64,000 nt of DNA from a virus. Under the pieces are notes generated by a model. It was given only the letters and a program-made list of their open reading frames with translations, did no database searches and was not told the DNA's origin. The stretch spans positions 107,518 to 171,517 of IMG/VR virus record IMGVR_UViG_3300010885_057925. One strand, given 5' to 3'. The translations under genes were made by a program, and so were the position numbers. Below, piece by piece: positions 25,562 to 34,520 of this stretch; the first letter of the stretch is position 1; each line of letters opens with the position of its first letter.

Positions 25562-25774
25562 TTAAGCCTCGCCGTCAGACGTCTTGCGCTGCTTCTCGAT
25601 ATCGACCATCAGCTTCGTAAGAGTTGCGGACTCTTTCTTGAGAAGCCTGAGACCCCTGCGTGCTCTCACACCCGCCGAGACGTTCCCGCGCGCGTTCTTC
25701 TGAACGTCAAGCTCCGTTGACTCGACAAGAGCTTTGATCCTATTCCAGCACTCGTTAATTGCATCGTTAGACAT
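25562..25774 (-). CDS. Small basic helical protein
   Basis: 70 residues, two-helix prediction, with a basic centre KNARGNVSAGVRARRGLRLL that resembles short histone H1-like or nucleoid proteins. Not recognised with certainty. ATG at 25774; followed closely by the SAP-like gene. A DNA- or RNA-binding role is a guess from charge only. Confidence 0.6.
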   Translation of the reverse strand: MSNDAINECWNRIKALVESTELDVQKNARGNVSAGVRARRGLRLLKKESATLTKLMVDIEKQRKTSDGEA

Positions 25775-25785
25775 TTTCTACTCCA

Positions 25786-26025
25786 TTAACCTGTTATGAT
25801 GTTACTAGTTGGAAGTTGCGCTTCATCAAGCGCTTCTTTTGCGGCGTTAGAGATACGAACCAATGCAGCACGATCCTCTAACTCAAGTGACAAAAGACTT
25901 ATGATTTGAAGCATCTGCTTTTGTTTAACGCCAAACTTAAGTATCTCATCGACAATTTGTCTGCTCTTGAGTGACTCAGCAGCCCAAATCTCTGTTTCAG
26001 TTTGTCCGAATTTCTTAGCTTCCAT
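25786..26025 (-). CDS. Hypothetical protein, 79 aa
   Basis: Helical 79-residue protein (EAKKFGQTETEIWAAE start) with no family I recognise. Its start overlaps the stop of the 150-residue protein upstream (TAATG), so it is co-translated. Soluble, no signal. Confidence 0.6.
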   Translation of the reverse strand: MEAKKFGQTETEIWAAESLKSRQIVDEILKFGVKQKQMLQIISLLSLELEDRAALVRISNAAKEALDEAQLPTSNIITG

Positions 26026-26477
26026 TAGAATGCCTCAATTTTAAACCTTTCTTCACCAAGAAAAATAAGTCTTTTTCCATGAAGATCGCCGTCATCGTCC
26101 TCTTCTCTTGTCAAGATAATCCAAGAATCCCACGCTTTACTCAGATAGATCCATTCAGCATGTTCCCAGGTCGAGATGTCGCTTTGGTAAGAGTCTAAAA
26201 CTTCTGAAAGAGATTTCGGGAGAGACAATCTGATGTCAGATATGCTAGGAAGAGTCTTTGACTCTTCCTTTGTCGTAAGCTCAGATCTGCAGACATCTAC
26301 TACTTTGTGAATGATCCCACAGTTATTGCATTGCGCAAATTTCGGCTGAACAGTGTCAGACTCTTCTTCTAAAATTGAAAACACTGCGAATTTATGAAAA
26401 ACGGGATCACGACTCTCTTTGAATTGCGGAAGTATGCAATGACATTGAATCAGATGTTTTATTCCGCTTAGTGGCAT
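26025..26477 (-). CDS. Hypothetical protein with CxC and CxxC, possible zinc site
   Basis: 150 residues. CHC near residue 12-14 and CNNCGIIHKV near residue 51 could form a zinc ribbon. The rest (ISTWEHAEWIYLSKAWDSW) is aromatic-rich. No family recognised. Located in a run of small replication- or regulation-like phage genes. Confidence 0.6.
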   Translation of the reverse strand: MPLSGIKHLIQCHCILPQFKESRDPVFHKFAVFSILEEESDTVQPKFAQCNNCGIIHKVVDVCRSELTTKEESKTLPSISDIRLSLPKSLSEVLDSYQSDISTWEHAEWIYLSKAWDSWIILTREEDDDGDLHGKRLIFLGEERFKIEAF

Positions 26478-26762
26478 CTATCGTCCGAACAGACTCGTCT
26501 TCTTCACTGTCGCGTCAACTTCAATAGTTCCATGATTGCGATTAGCATTTACATGCTTGTTCGCGACAGACACGTATTGGTTAACACCGTTGTACGCCAC
26601 ACCCTCTACAGTCATCGAAGCAACCGCAATGACTCTTCTGATCTGATCATCAGTCAGCTTTAGCTCGCTTCTAAGAACTGAAGTTAACGCAACTGCAAGA
26701 TTGTCATTGATTGCGCCGACAACGTCGTTCGTAACTCTTCCCATGTCACTTTCTAAGCTCAA
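26478..26762 (-). CDS. Hypothetical protein, 94 aa
   Basis: 94 residues with a helical first half and a beta-prone second half; no recognised domain. A TTG start at 26762 is chosen because AAGGAGG lies five bases upstream, one of the strongest ribosome-binding sites in the window; the next ATG is inside the first helix. Confidence 0.6.
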   Translation of the reverse strand: MSLESDMGRVTNDVVGAINDNLAVALTSVLRSELKLTDDQIRRVIAVASMTVEGVAYNGVNQYVSVANKHVNANRNHGTIEVDATVKKTSLFGR

Positions 26763-26809
26763 AATAACCTCCTTTTGAGATTTTCATTTTTACCATCAAA
26801 AAGTAAAAA

Positions 26810-27253
26810 TCAACGTGTGAATTTATCAGCTATTGTCGTAGACGCCCAGGCGTCAGGTTTGATAGTAGGCTCGTATCCCATTCCGCTGATGTATGATTTC
26901 GCTGCTTTGGCGAGTCTAGCAGATCTACTGTCAGGATCAGATGCAATGTCAGCGTGAATATTAACGTGGATATTCGGTCGTTGAGATTTGATTAGCTCTG
27001 CAGTCATAACAGATTCGTAAACTTCATGCATCAGTCTATCTTCTAAAGATTTGAAAGAAGAGCGGTTAAATTTATTCTTCTTGTAGAAGAACTTTCCCCC
27101 TCGACCCTCCCAATAAACGCAGATAGCTGTGGCCAGTTGCCACTGTCCAGCCACAAGCTGTGAATCTGTTCCAACAAAAACTTTTGATTCAACACTTATT
27201 TCGGAAATAACGTCATCTATGCTGTGATGTTTGCCGTCTGGGCTTATCCACAT
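26810..27253 (-). CDS. YkuK/DUF458-like RNase H-fold protein
   Basis: 147 residues. VFVGTDSQLVAGQW in the first third matches the first catalytic strand of the YkuK-type RNase H-like family (Asp followed by Ser-Gln), and NIHADIASDPDS later could supply further metal ligands. Nuclease activity is inferred, not established. RBS AGAGGATAA precedes the ATG, which overlaps the chaperonin-like gene. Confidence 0.65.
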   Translation of the reverse strand: MWISPDGKHHSIDDVISEISVESKVFVGTDSQLVAGQWQLATAICVYWEGRGGKFFYKKNKFNRSSFKSLEDRLMHEVYESVMTAELIKSQRPNIHVNIHADIASDPDSRSARLAKAAKSYISGMGYEPTIKPDAWASTTIADKFTR

Positions 27254-28476
27254 AGTTTATCCTCTGTTAAGATAGCGCCGTTTTTAGATAGCACCTGCAA
27301 GAATGAATCACTAGCTTTTTTTCCAGCCTCAATAGATGAAAACGGATACACACCGTTGTGAAAGTTGCAAACTCCACTTTTCAAAGAAGCGACGCTGTAC
27401 CTAATGCAATAGTCGATTCTGTCTCTTGACGTTCCGGCAAACGACTTGTTGTCTTTTCCTACTCTGATTGTAAGAGCGCCGGCTCCTAGAGAAGAAATTC
27501 TTTTTCTTAAGATTTCTTCCTCAGCAGAAGATGAGCTCTTTATTCTCTCAGAAAGATAAGAAACAACCTTGGACATATTGTTTTTCAAGCTTTCAAGTTC
27601 AACAAAGTTGACAAATGCTGTTGCTTTTTCAATCTTTGGACACTGCGACAAGTCTACGCTTGAAATCAGCTCTCCCTTTAAAGATGAAACAACATCTGTC
27701 CCAAATCCAGTAGCAAGATCTACCAAAGCGTTGCAGCCAACTTCGTCGTACGGTACCTCAATAGGAATAACCTGAGCTGTGTTTCTTTGAAAATTAACTG
27801 CAGATGTTGTGACAACGTCGTTAGAGAATCCACGAGCAAAAATAAGATACGGAGTCAAATTTTCATTTGAATCTTGAAAAATTTTGTGACACTCAGAAAC
27901 GCTCTCTATGATTCCGTCTATAAAAACTAGCTTGGGATAATTAACCGAGGCTTTACTCGACTTGAGAGATGAAAAAAAGTCAATTGAAGGGTGCCATGAG
28001 CACTGCTGAGAACCAAAAACAATCTCAGTTTTTGTTGAGTCAGATTTGTCAAGAACGATTTTTCCGTCTCGGCCTGCTCGCTTGAGACTCTCTATTACAA
28101 CTTTTGCCGATTTCTCGTCAGAAGCAGATGACATAGATTTTTCAAGCTCTAATAAAGAAAACCTTCTGTTTTTAATAGATTCTATGAAAGAGTTCTTGTC
28201 TTTTAAGCTTAAAAATTTAAGCATGACAAACGAACCACCCGCAGACGTAGACTCGGCGTCCACCATACACCTCAGAAGCATATTCTTAAGAGGCCCAGTA
28301 CTTAAAACTTGCGATGCAATTCTAAGGCAGTCCGACTTCGAAGCAACGTAAGAAGAGTCATTCAGGTTAACAAACAACTTACCATTCTCAAGATCGCTGA
28401 CTAGCGTCGAGATTTCAGAAAAAAGCTGCGCGGCTTCACGTCGCGCAGCTTCTGATGTTTTAAGAGTTACCTTCAC
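27244..28476 (-). CDS. Degenerate GroEL-like (chaperonin) protein
   Basis: 410 residues. Segments align in order with GroEL: LKNMLLRC to GGSFVML where GroEL has the GDGTT ATPase helix; SLKRAGRDGKIVLDKS where GroEL has the helix leading into the apical domain; KLVFIDGIIESVSECHKIF and PYLIFARGFSNDVV as in the apical domain; and LRKRISSLGAGALTIRVG plus RIDYCIRYSVASLKSGV as in the C-terminal equatorial region. The nucleotide-binding motifs (GPKGRNV and GDGTT) are not conserved, and it is about 130 residues shorter. A GTG start at 28476 lacks a clear ribosome-binding site. Probably non-ATPase; adapter or structural role unknown. Confidence 0.6.
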   Translation of the reverse strand: MKVTLKTSEAARREAAQLFSEISTLVSDLENGKLFVNLNDSSYVASKSDCLRIASQVLSTGPLKNMLLRCMVDAESTSAGGSFVMLKFLSLKDKNSFIESIKNRRFSLLELEKSMSSASDEKSAKVVIESLKRAGRDGKIVLDKSDSTKTEIVFGSQQCSWHPSIDFFSSLKSSKASVNYPKLVFIDGIIESVSECHKIFQDSNENLTPYLIFARGFSNDVVTTSAVNFQRNTAQVIPIEVPYDEVGCNALVDLATGFGTDVVSSLKGELISSVDLSQCPKIEKATAFVNFVELESLKNNMSKVVSYLSERIKSSSSAEEEILRKRISSLGAGALTIRVGKDNKSFAGTSRDRIDYCIRYSVASLKSGVCNFHNGVYPFSSIEAGKKASDSFLQVLSKNGAILTEDKLCG

Positions 28477-28511
28477 GTTGAATTTTTGTTATTTCTAACG
28501 AGAAGATAAAC

Positions 28512-28766
28512 TCAATTCTCAACAACTTCTTTCTTAATCCAATAAAGGCTGACGCCAGAATCAACCGGAGACCCGAGCACTTTAGAATTCTCTATGAGAA
28601 CCGCCTGTAATGACTCTACTTTTCCACCGCCAAGATACGGAATAGGATCTAGCTCCGTCCCTTTAGCGACCATGTATCCAGTAGCGTCGAAGTCAGGATA
28701 TAAAAATCCTTTTGCTCCAATCACAGATGGTTTCACGAGCGTAGAAATTCTAGACTTGGATTTCAA
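28512..28766 (-). CDS. Hypothetical protein, 84 aa
   Basis: 84 residues, beta-rich, with PDFDATGYMVAKGTELDP; no family recognised. TTG start at 28766 with GGAGAG five bases upstream. It sits between the PrkA gene and the chaperonin-like gene. Confidence 0.55.
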   Translation of the reverse strand: MKSKSRISTLVKPSVIGAKGFLYPDFDATGYMVAKGTELDPIPYLGGGKVESLQAVLIENSKVLGSPVDSGVSLYWIKKEVVEN

Positions 28767-28825
28767 GAGTCTCTCCAGAGATTATTAGAGGCAAACGTGA
28801 TGATTTCCTCTGATGAATCTGGGGT

Positions 28826-30688
28826 TTAACCGTATTCTTTGACCATTGTTTCGACCATGTCTGAGTACTTCTTCTGCTGCTCATTGTCACGGCTCTTAGA
28901 TTTAGTGACAATACGCGCCATGTCCTTGACTGAAGCGATGAGATAACCCTCAATAGCTTCCTTGAGTGGCTCGTAAGACTTGTAGTCAACTTTCTGGCCG
29001 CGACGCATCTTGGCAAACATGAAAGCTGTCACATCAGCCCTGAAACCGTCACGCGCAGAGCCTGTGATTCCGATCTGCTCTTCGATAGACTGCAGGAACC
29101 TCTCGTCTGGGGCGCGATCTTCTGAGGTAACACGATCCTTCAACTTCTGCTTTGTCGTGTAAGCCTCAGCGTTGTCCATGTAGTTATCGAACAGTGACTG
29201 CGCTTGCTCTGAGTACGCCGTGACGAATGCCTTGGCAATCTCACCTTCGAGGATCTTGAGGTACTCCTCACGGATTGTCTTCTGGAGGATCTCGAGGTAG
29301 ACTTTCTTCTTGTCTTCGTCAACAATCTGCTCTTTCACTTGCTTGATAAGAGCTTCAACAACTCGCATGGGCGTGATGAAGCTCTTATCAGAATCGGTTA
29401 GAGCTGAGTCGATCGCCTTGGTAATGAAACGAGTCGAGATGCCGTCCATCCCCTCATGACGTGCTTCCTCACGAAGGTCCTTAATGTCAACTTTCTTAGT
29501 ACGACCCTTCTCAACAACTTCTTGACCGTCGTAGATCTTCATCTTGGTAAGAAGGTCACACTTTTGAGACTGACGAAGGCGGCTCATGACAGAGAACATT
29601 GCTGCAACCTTGATGGTGTGGGGAGCAATGTGGGCCCTGAAGTCAGAGCGACGAAGCATCTTGTCATAGATCTTCATCTCCTGGGTGAGCTCAAGGACGT
29701 AAGGGACCTCAATCTTCACAACACGGTCAAGGATAGCCTCGTTGGTGTGCTCTGACTTGAAACGATTCCACTCGGACTCATTGCAGTGCGAGATGATAAC
29801 ACCATCGAAGTAGAGCATTGAGTTCTTGCCAGGCGTCGGGACCTGCTTCTCCTGTGTCGCTGTGAGGATCGTGTGTAGGAACTCGATCTCGTTCTTAAAG
29901 ATCTCAACAAATTCCACCACGCCACGATTACCGACGTTAAAGGCACCGTTGAGATTGAGGACACGAGGGTCATCCTCGGAGAACTTGTCGAGCTTCGAGA
30001 TATCTTCAGAGCCAACGAGGGCGGAGACATCCTGAGAGTTTGCGTCCATCGGAGGAACAACGGCGATACCACGCCGGGCACGCTGAGAGAAGGAGGAGCG
30101 AACAACCGGGAATTTCTCATATTCACCGTTGAAGTCATTCATCAGCCTGAATCGACAGACTGGGCAAAGATCGCCCTCGATATGAACCCCTAGAACTTCC
30201 TCAAACTGACCACGCAGAGACCTCGGCAGGAGGTGCAAAGGCTCCTCCCTGACCGGACACCCATCTAAATGATAGATGGGCTCTGCGGCCTTCTCAAGTG
30301 CCTTCTTGACACCGTCTGCGAGAGCACTCTTTCCAGATCCGACTGGTCCCATGAGAAGGAGAACCTGACGGCTCTCCTCTCCCTTCAAAGACGCAGACTT
30401 CAGGAATCGCATGAGCTTAGCGATAACTCTTTCGTGACCGTAGAAGTCATCTTTAAAGTAGTTGTAGGTACGAAGCTTATCACTGTCGAAAAGCTTTCTG
30501 CAACGCGGGTCGTTGTCTTCGAGTGATTCAACACCGTATGATTCGATAGCGTCGACAAGACGACGAGCTGCAAGCTTGGTGACCGCCGGGTTTGTCTCAA
30601 CCAACTTCAGGTAATCGATAAACGTACCAGTCCAAGATTCTTTTGCCGACTCTTTACGCTGGTTCTTGATAATCTTAAGGAAATCCAT
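28826..30688 (-). CDS. prkA: PrkA/YeaG serine protein kinase
   Basis: 620 residues, normal for PrkA/YeaG. The N-terminal AAA domain carries Walker A GPVGSGKS at 114-121, the PrkA-specific HLDGCPVREEPLHLLP and CPVCRFRL segments, and SMLYFDGVIISHCNESEW. The C-terminal PrkA domain extends past 400. In bacteria PrkA works with YeaH and SpoVR-family proteins in stress and nutrient-limitation responses. Here it is the last of a three-gene set (YeaH, SpoVR, PrkA) on one transcript. RBS CAGGAGAG precedes the ATG. Confidence 0.95.
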   Translation of the reverse strand: MDFLKIIKNQRKESAKESWTGTFIDYLKLVETNPAVTKLAARRLVDAIESYGVESLEDNDPRCRKLFDSDKLRTYNYFKDDFYGHERVIAKLMRFLKSASLKGEESRQVLLLMGPVGSGKSALADGVKKALEKAAEPIYHLDGCPVREEPLHLLPRSLRGQFEEVLGVHIEGDLCPVCRFRLMNDFNGEYEKFPVVRSSFSQRARRGIAVVPPMDANSQDVSALVGSEDISKLDKFSEDDPRVLNLNGAFNVGNRGVVEFVEIFKNEIEFLHTILTATQEKQVPTPGKNSMLYFDGVIISHCNESEWNRFKSEHTNEAILDRVVKIEVPYVLELTQEMKIYDKMLRRSDFRAHIAPHTIKVAAMFSVMSRLRQSQKCDLLTKMKIYDGQEVVEKGRTKKVDIKDLREEARHEGMDGISTRFITKAIDSALTDSDKSFITPMRVVEALIKQVKEQIVDEDKKKVYLEILQKTIREEYLKILEGEIAKAFVTAYSEQAQSLFDNYMDNAEAYTTKQKLKDRVTSEDRAPDERFLQSIEEQIGITGSARDGFRADVTAFMFAKMRRGQKVDYKSYEPLKEAIEGYLIASVKDMARIVTKSKSRDNEQQKKYSDMVETMVKEYG

Positions 30689-30709
30689 CAGAAACTCTCC
30701 TGTATTAAA

Positions 30710-32023
30710 TTATGAGACTTCAAAGGGTTCGTCTTCGAGAATTGTGAACAATTGCACAGGACCCTTCCACAGTTCTTTTATTTTCTTGACGCAATTGTCA
30801 GCGTAATCAAGTTCAAGGTCACGTCCATCATGCTCATGACGTAGAATGAGCGTGTCTTTTTTGACTTCATCAACGTAGATCACGGGTATTGAATTACCTC
30901 CGACACCGTTAATCAGAGTTCTCTTTACATTATCCCAACCGTCTTCGTCAGATATATCTCTGATTGTCCAGTCAGGATTTTTTCCTTTTTCGGGAGCGTA
31001 TGTGAAAAGATTAAGCTCTTCGCCAAGCTCACGATCAAGATACTGCCATAGGAAATTTTCATCAGAGCATGCTTCTCTTGCGATAAAGCACTCATCAATT
31101 CCCTTCTCTCTCTCTATCTTCTTGAAGACCTCAAACCCAAGGTGGTACGGGTTGATGCGACCGGGCCATGGTCTAAGAACAAGGTTGTGACTCTTAAGGA
31201 AGGGAATATGCATCGAGTCTGGAAGCTGGAGGTCATGAACTATCCTGTAGTGCCAGAATGATGCCCACCCCTCGTTCATCACTTTCGTCTTGATTTGAGG
31301 CCAGAAGTACTTCGCTTCATCTCTAATGACAGAGATGATATCGCGCTCCCAAGGCTCTAGATCTCTACAATTCTCAGCTATGAAGCCCAGAACATCGTAT
31401 TCTATCTGCAAAGGTCTCTTGTCAGGATTCAGATTCGCGTACTTTTTAGGATCTTTCTTCTTGAGATCTAGAATTTCATTTCTAATTTCAAAGTCATCAC
31501 GCTTGAATCTAGGCTTTCTATCAACCTGATACTGAAGAACGTGACAAGCGTCTATGACTCTTTCAACGTTTTCTACTCCGATAGAAGGGTCTTCAACGTA
31601 TGACTGGAATCGCTTCTTGGCGTTTCTCAATCTCTGTATGATGTGATCGGGGTCAGTGTCTTTGAAAGTTATATTGTTCTTAAAGAAATCGCTGTGTCCA
31701 ACACAGTGAGCCATGATGAGAACCTGCAGGTACAGCTGATTCTCCTGCATTAGATAAGCAATCGATGGGTTTGAGTTGATGATCAGCTCGTACGGGAGCC
31801 CCTCAGCTCCAGCGTTATACATGAAATGAGTTCTCTCGAACGTCTTTCCGTACGACCAGTGACCGTAATGGCTCGGCATGCCGTGATAAGACATGTGTCC
31901 GATCATCTCTCGATAATCGCATGTCTCATACGAGATTGGGTACCAATCGAGACCGTGACCGCGAGCGATCTCGCAGATCTTTTCGTCCCACTGCTCTAGA
32001 TCTTTGACGCTCCAATCGCTCAT
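30710..32023 (-). CDS. SpoVR/YcgB family protein
   Basis: 437 residues. It contains the family landmarks YPISYETCDYREMIG, YGHWSYGK near residue 55, NSNPSIAYLMQEN, VMNEGWASFWHYR and NPYHLGFEVFKKIE. In E. coli (YcgB) and spore formers the family acts with PrkA and YeaH; biochemical activity unknown. ATG overlaps the YeaH stop by 4 nt; GGAGGTAAGAC supplies the ribosome-binding site. Confidence 0.95.
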   Translation of the reverse strand: MSDWSVKDLEQWDEKICEIARGHGLDWYPISYETCDYREMIGHMSYHGMPSHYGHWSYGKTFERTHFMYNAGAEGLPYELIINSNPSIAYLMQENQLYLQVLIMAHCVGHSDFFKNNITFKDTDPDHIIQRLRNAKKRFQSYVEDPSIGVENVERVIDACHVLQYQVDRKPRFKRDDFEIRNEILDLKKKDPKKYANLNPDKRPLQIEYDVLGFIAENCRDLEPWERDIISVIRDEAKYFWPQIKTKVMNEGWASFWHYRIVHDLQLPDSMHIPFLKSHNLVLRPWPGRINPYHLGFEVFKKIEREKGIDECFIAREACSDENFLWQYLDRELGEELNLFTYAPEKGKNPDWTIRDISDEDGWDNVKRTLINGVGGNSIPVIYVDEVKKDTLILRHEHDGRDLELDYADNCVKKIKELWKGPVQLFTILEDEPFEVS

Positions 32024-33207
32024 GTCTTACCTCCAAATAGCCTGTTGAATGTTGGCCAGATGTCCTGCGCCGACTTGAGCATAGCGACTCTGAATTTCTT
32101 TCCATCATCAATTTTAGAAACTGAGTTCCAAAATGACATAGAGCGATCAGCTTCCCACGCCATACGCTCAGAATCAGGACAAACTTCGCAGTAGCATGTC
32201 ATTTGAGAAATATCAGATAGCTCTCTGAACGCGTCGATCGCAGCGCTGTTGTCCTCCGACCAGTTGTCTCCGTCTGTGCAATGGAACGCGTAGATATTCC
32301 ACGACGAAGGGTGGAAGCGCTTGTTGATGATTTCAAGAGCTAACTTCGGAGCTGAAGAAATATGAGTTCCGCCAGAAGCTCCGCGCTTGAAGAATGAATC
32401 CTCGTCAGTTTCAAAAGCTTCCGTTGTATGACCGATGAAGATTATTTGAATCGATTCGTACTTGTGACGAAGGAACTGGTACAAAAGGAAAAAGAAAGAT
32501 CTAGCGATGAACTTGATGTTAGTCGTCATCGATCCCGAGACGTCCATCATGAAGAATATGACGGCGCTCGTTGCCTCTTTCGGCTTTTCTTTGATGTGAT
32601 GAAAAGAAAGATCATCATCGTGAAATGGAAATACTTCCTCTCCCGTAATCGGATCAATCTCAATATCACCCGATCTCTTCGCTGCTGCCTTACGCTTTAG
32701 ACGATTGATCGTCGATTCACGTTTGTCTAAGCGTGGCATGATTCCATGAGGACGATTACCATGTCTCTTTGTTTTGAACTCTTTGATCTCACGAAGCTTC
32801 TTTTTCTCAAGCTCCGGAAGACCCAAAGAGTCGAACAAGTATGACGCTAGCTCGTCAAGGCTAATCTCAACTTCGTAGAATTCTTCGCCCTTGTCTTTTC
32901 CGGCTTTATTTCCCTGACCCTGCTCTTGTTTTTGTCCTTTTTTCACGACCTGGCCATTCTGAATGTCAGTTCCAGGCGCTGATCCCGCCTGTTTGTTATC
33001 AGCGTTAGGCCCATAGACAAACTGCCATTCTTTGATTCCGCGGACCGGAATCTTTACTTTCTTCTTTCCGTCCTGCCCGATGATTGACTCTTCCGCGACA
33101 ATGTTATGTACACCCTCACGAATTGCCTTTTCAATCTTCTGCTTATGACGAGAACGGTCAGACGCCGAACGATCTGCTGAAGCTTCGTGTTGTTTGAAAG
33201 TAGACAT
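32020..33207 (-). CDS. YeaH/DUF444 family protein with vWA-like domain
   Basis: 395 residues. Starts with the basic DRSASDRSRHKQKIEKAI segment and PVRGIKEWQF, typical of DUF444, followed by a Gln/Gly/Lys-rich linker. Then comes a von Willebrand A-type domain with the MIDAS motif DVSGSM in FFMMDVSGSMTTNIKF and FIGHTTEAFETDEDSFF. In bacteria yeaH is the partner gene of prkA. First of the three-gene set, preceded by the NUDIX gene. Confidence 0.95.
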   Translation of the reverse strand: MSTFKQHEASADRSASDRSRHKQKIEKAIREGVHNIVAEESIIGQDGKKKVKIPVRGIKEWQFVYGPNADNKQAGSAPGTDIQNGQVVKKGQKQEQGQGNKAGKDKGEEFYEVEISLDELASYLFDSLGLPELEKKKLREIKEFKTKRHGNRPHGIMPRLDKRESTINRLKRKAAAKRSGDIEIDPITGEEVFPFHDDDLSFHHIKEKPKEATSAVIFFMMDVSGSMTTNIKFIARSFFFLLYQFLRHKYESIQIIFIGHTTEAFETDEDSFFKRGASGGTHISSAPKLALEIINKRFHPSSWNIYAFHCTDGDNWSEDNSAAIDAFRELSDISQMTCYCEVCPDSERMAWEADRSMSFWNSVSKIDDGKKFRVAMLKSAQDIWPTFNRLFGGKT

Positions 33208-33213
33208 CTGTTA

Positions 33214-33639
33214 CTAACTAGCACCTTCGACGCGGTCTTGCGCCCACTGAATAGCAGGTACGAGATACGGATAACAGCGTTGTTTCATGACGTCCCAAGT
33301 GAGCCAGTGAAAACCATCGTGTTCATATCGATTTGTTTCTGGATTGGGAAGTATAACAGGATCCTGGTCGGTAGAAGCCAGAAAGACTATCACATCTTTA
33401 TGAGATCTTTCGAGAATCTTCGGAGCCTGGCCCCATTTCATGTCAGACGTAGCCACAGAGATTCCAGCTTCCTCTTTGCATTCTCTGAAAGCTCCGTCCA
33501 GGTCACTCTCACCAGGTTCAACATGACCCTTCGGTATGTCTATTTTCCCGTAGACTCTAAGCCCAAGAACTCTCCAACCATCCGCTTCTTTACGAACTAT
33601 GATAAACCCGGCCGATCTTTCTTTCTTTTTCTTAGACAT
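33214..33639 (-). CDS. NUDIX hydrolase (diadenosine tetraphosphatase-like)
   Basis: 141 residues with a full Nudix box, GHVEPGESDLDG then REC-x-EEAG, preceded by IDIPKG as in bis(5'-nucleosyl)-tetraphosphatases. Hydrolyses a nucleoside diphosphate-linked substrate, possibly alarmone dinucleotides. It is directly upstream of the yeaH-spoVR-prkA set and probably on the same transcript. Confidence 0.88.
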   Translation of the reverse strand: MSKKKKERSAGFIIVRKEADGWRVLGLRVYGKIDIPKGHVEPGESDLDGAFRECKEEAGISVATSDMKWGQAPKILERSHKDVIVFLASTDQDPVILPNPETNRYEHDGFHWLTWDVMKQRCYPYLVPAIQWAQDRVEGAS

Positions 33640-33673
33640 ACGACTACTCTCTTTCTGTAATCGTAACTAAAAA

Positions 33674-34012
33674 TCAGCGGGAGTAATCGTCGGAAATTCT
33701 CACAACATCATCTAATTCTGGGGTTGAGACCTCGACGAGAATCACGTCATTTCCAGCGGCAGAGAACCTGTGAATGGTCTTGGGGGTGACATGATATACC
33801 TCTCCTGGGTCGAGATACATTTCAACTAAATCAGTCCCTGTTCCAAGCTCAAGAAGCAATCTACCGCTAAGAACTCTGATTGTCTCTTCTTTAATTTCGT
33901 GGTACTGCCTCGAAAGCCTGTGACCTTCAGTAATATACAGGTACTTACCCACGTATTTCGGGGTCTCTGCCCAGATCTCTTCTTTGCCCCAAGGCTTTTG
34001 AACTGTTCTCAT
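33674..34012 (-). CDS. Cupin, mannose-6-phosphate isomerase type II-like
   Basis: 112 residues. RTVQKPWGKEEIWA followed by the cupin motifs SRQYHEIKEET and LDPGEVYHVTPKTIHRFSA, as in the isomerase domain of type II phosphomannose isomerases. It may supply mannose 6-phosphate for the GDP-mannose branch of the glycan operon. ATG at 34012 chosen; two codons earlier a TTG also opens the frame. Confidence 0.75.
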   Translation of the reverse strand: MRTVQKPWGKEEIWAETPKYVGKYLYITEGHRLSRQYHEIKEETIRVLSGRLLLELGTGTDLVEMYLDPGEVYHVTPKTIHRFSAAGNDVILVEVSTPELDDVVRISDDYSR

Positions 34013-34034
34013 GTTCAAATTTTAAACTTCTGGG

Positions 34035-34517
34035 TCAACGATAAATCTCGTCTCTACCTTTTTTAGAAGCGTACAGGCTCAACATTGATCCGCCGAAAAT
34101 GTTTGCGTCAAATTCGATCGGATTGAGATGATGCGGGGGCATTTTTCTTGGAATTAAGTCAACTTCGTGTTGCTTTAGATGAAAAGCTTCATGAGCAATT
34201 GATCTAAGAATGTCGGCCAGAGATCTTGAGGCGCAGTATATCCTGATATTTTTCTGAGGATACGAGCAAATCGCTGTCGTCATGATTTTGGATTTTTTAC
34301 GATCCAAAGCAAGATAACAGCGATATGTTTCATTTAGCTGCAAGACTTTCGCGCACTGGTCTAGAAAGTCTTTGACTATTTTAATATCTCTCCGATTCAT
34401 TTCACAGTCTCTGCTGATCATGAGCTTAAAAGAGCTTGAATCTAACTCTGACATTTCTTCATTGTCAAAGAGAGTCAGATTTTTCAAAACGTCATTAAGC
34501 AGCTCGGAGGATTTCAT
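34035..34517 (-). CDS. Putative zinc metallopeptidase (HExxH)
   Basis: 160 residues. SIAHEAFHLKQHE carries an HExxH zincin motif, and EFDANIFGG about 25 residues later could give the third zinc ligand. No signal peptide, so it would be cytoplasmic or packaged. Family not identified. Confidence 0.6.
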   Translation of the reverse strand: MKSSELLNDVLKNLTLFDNEEMSELDSSSFKLMISRDCEMNRRDIKIVKDFLDQCAKVLQLNETYRCYLALDRKKSKIMTTAICSYPQKNIRIYCASRSLADILRSIAHEAFHLKQHEVDLIPRKMPPHHLNPIEFDANIFGGSMLSLYASKKGRDEIYR

Positions 34518-34520
34518 CTT

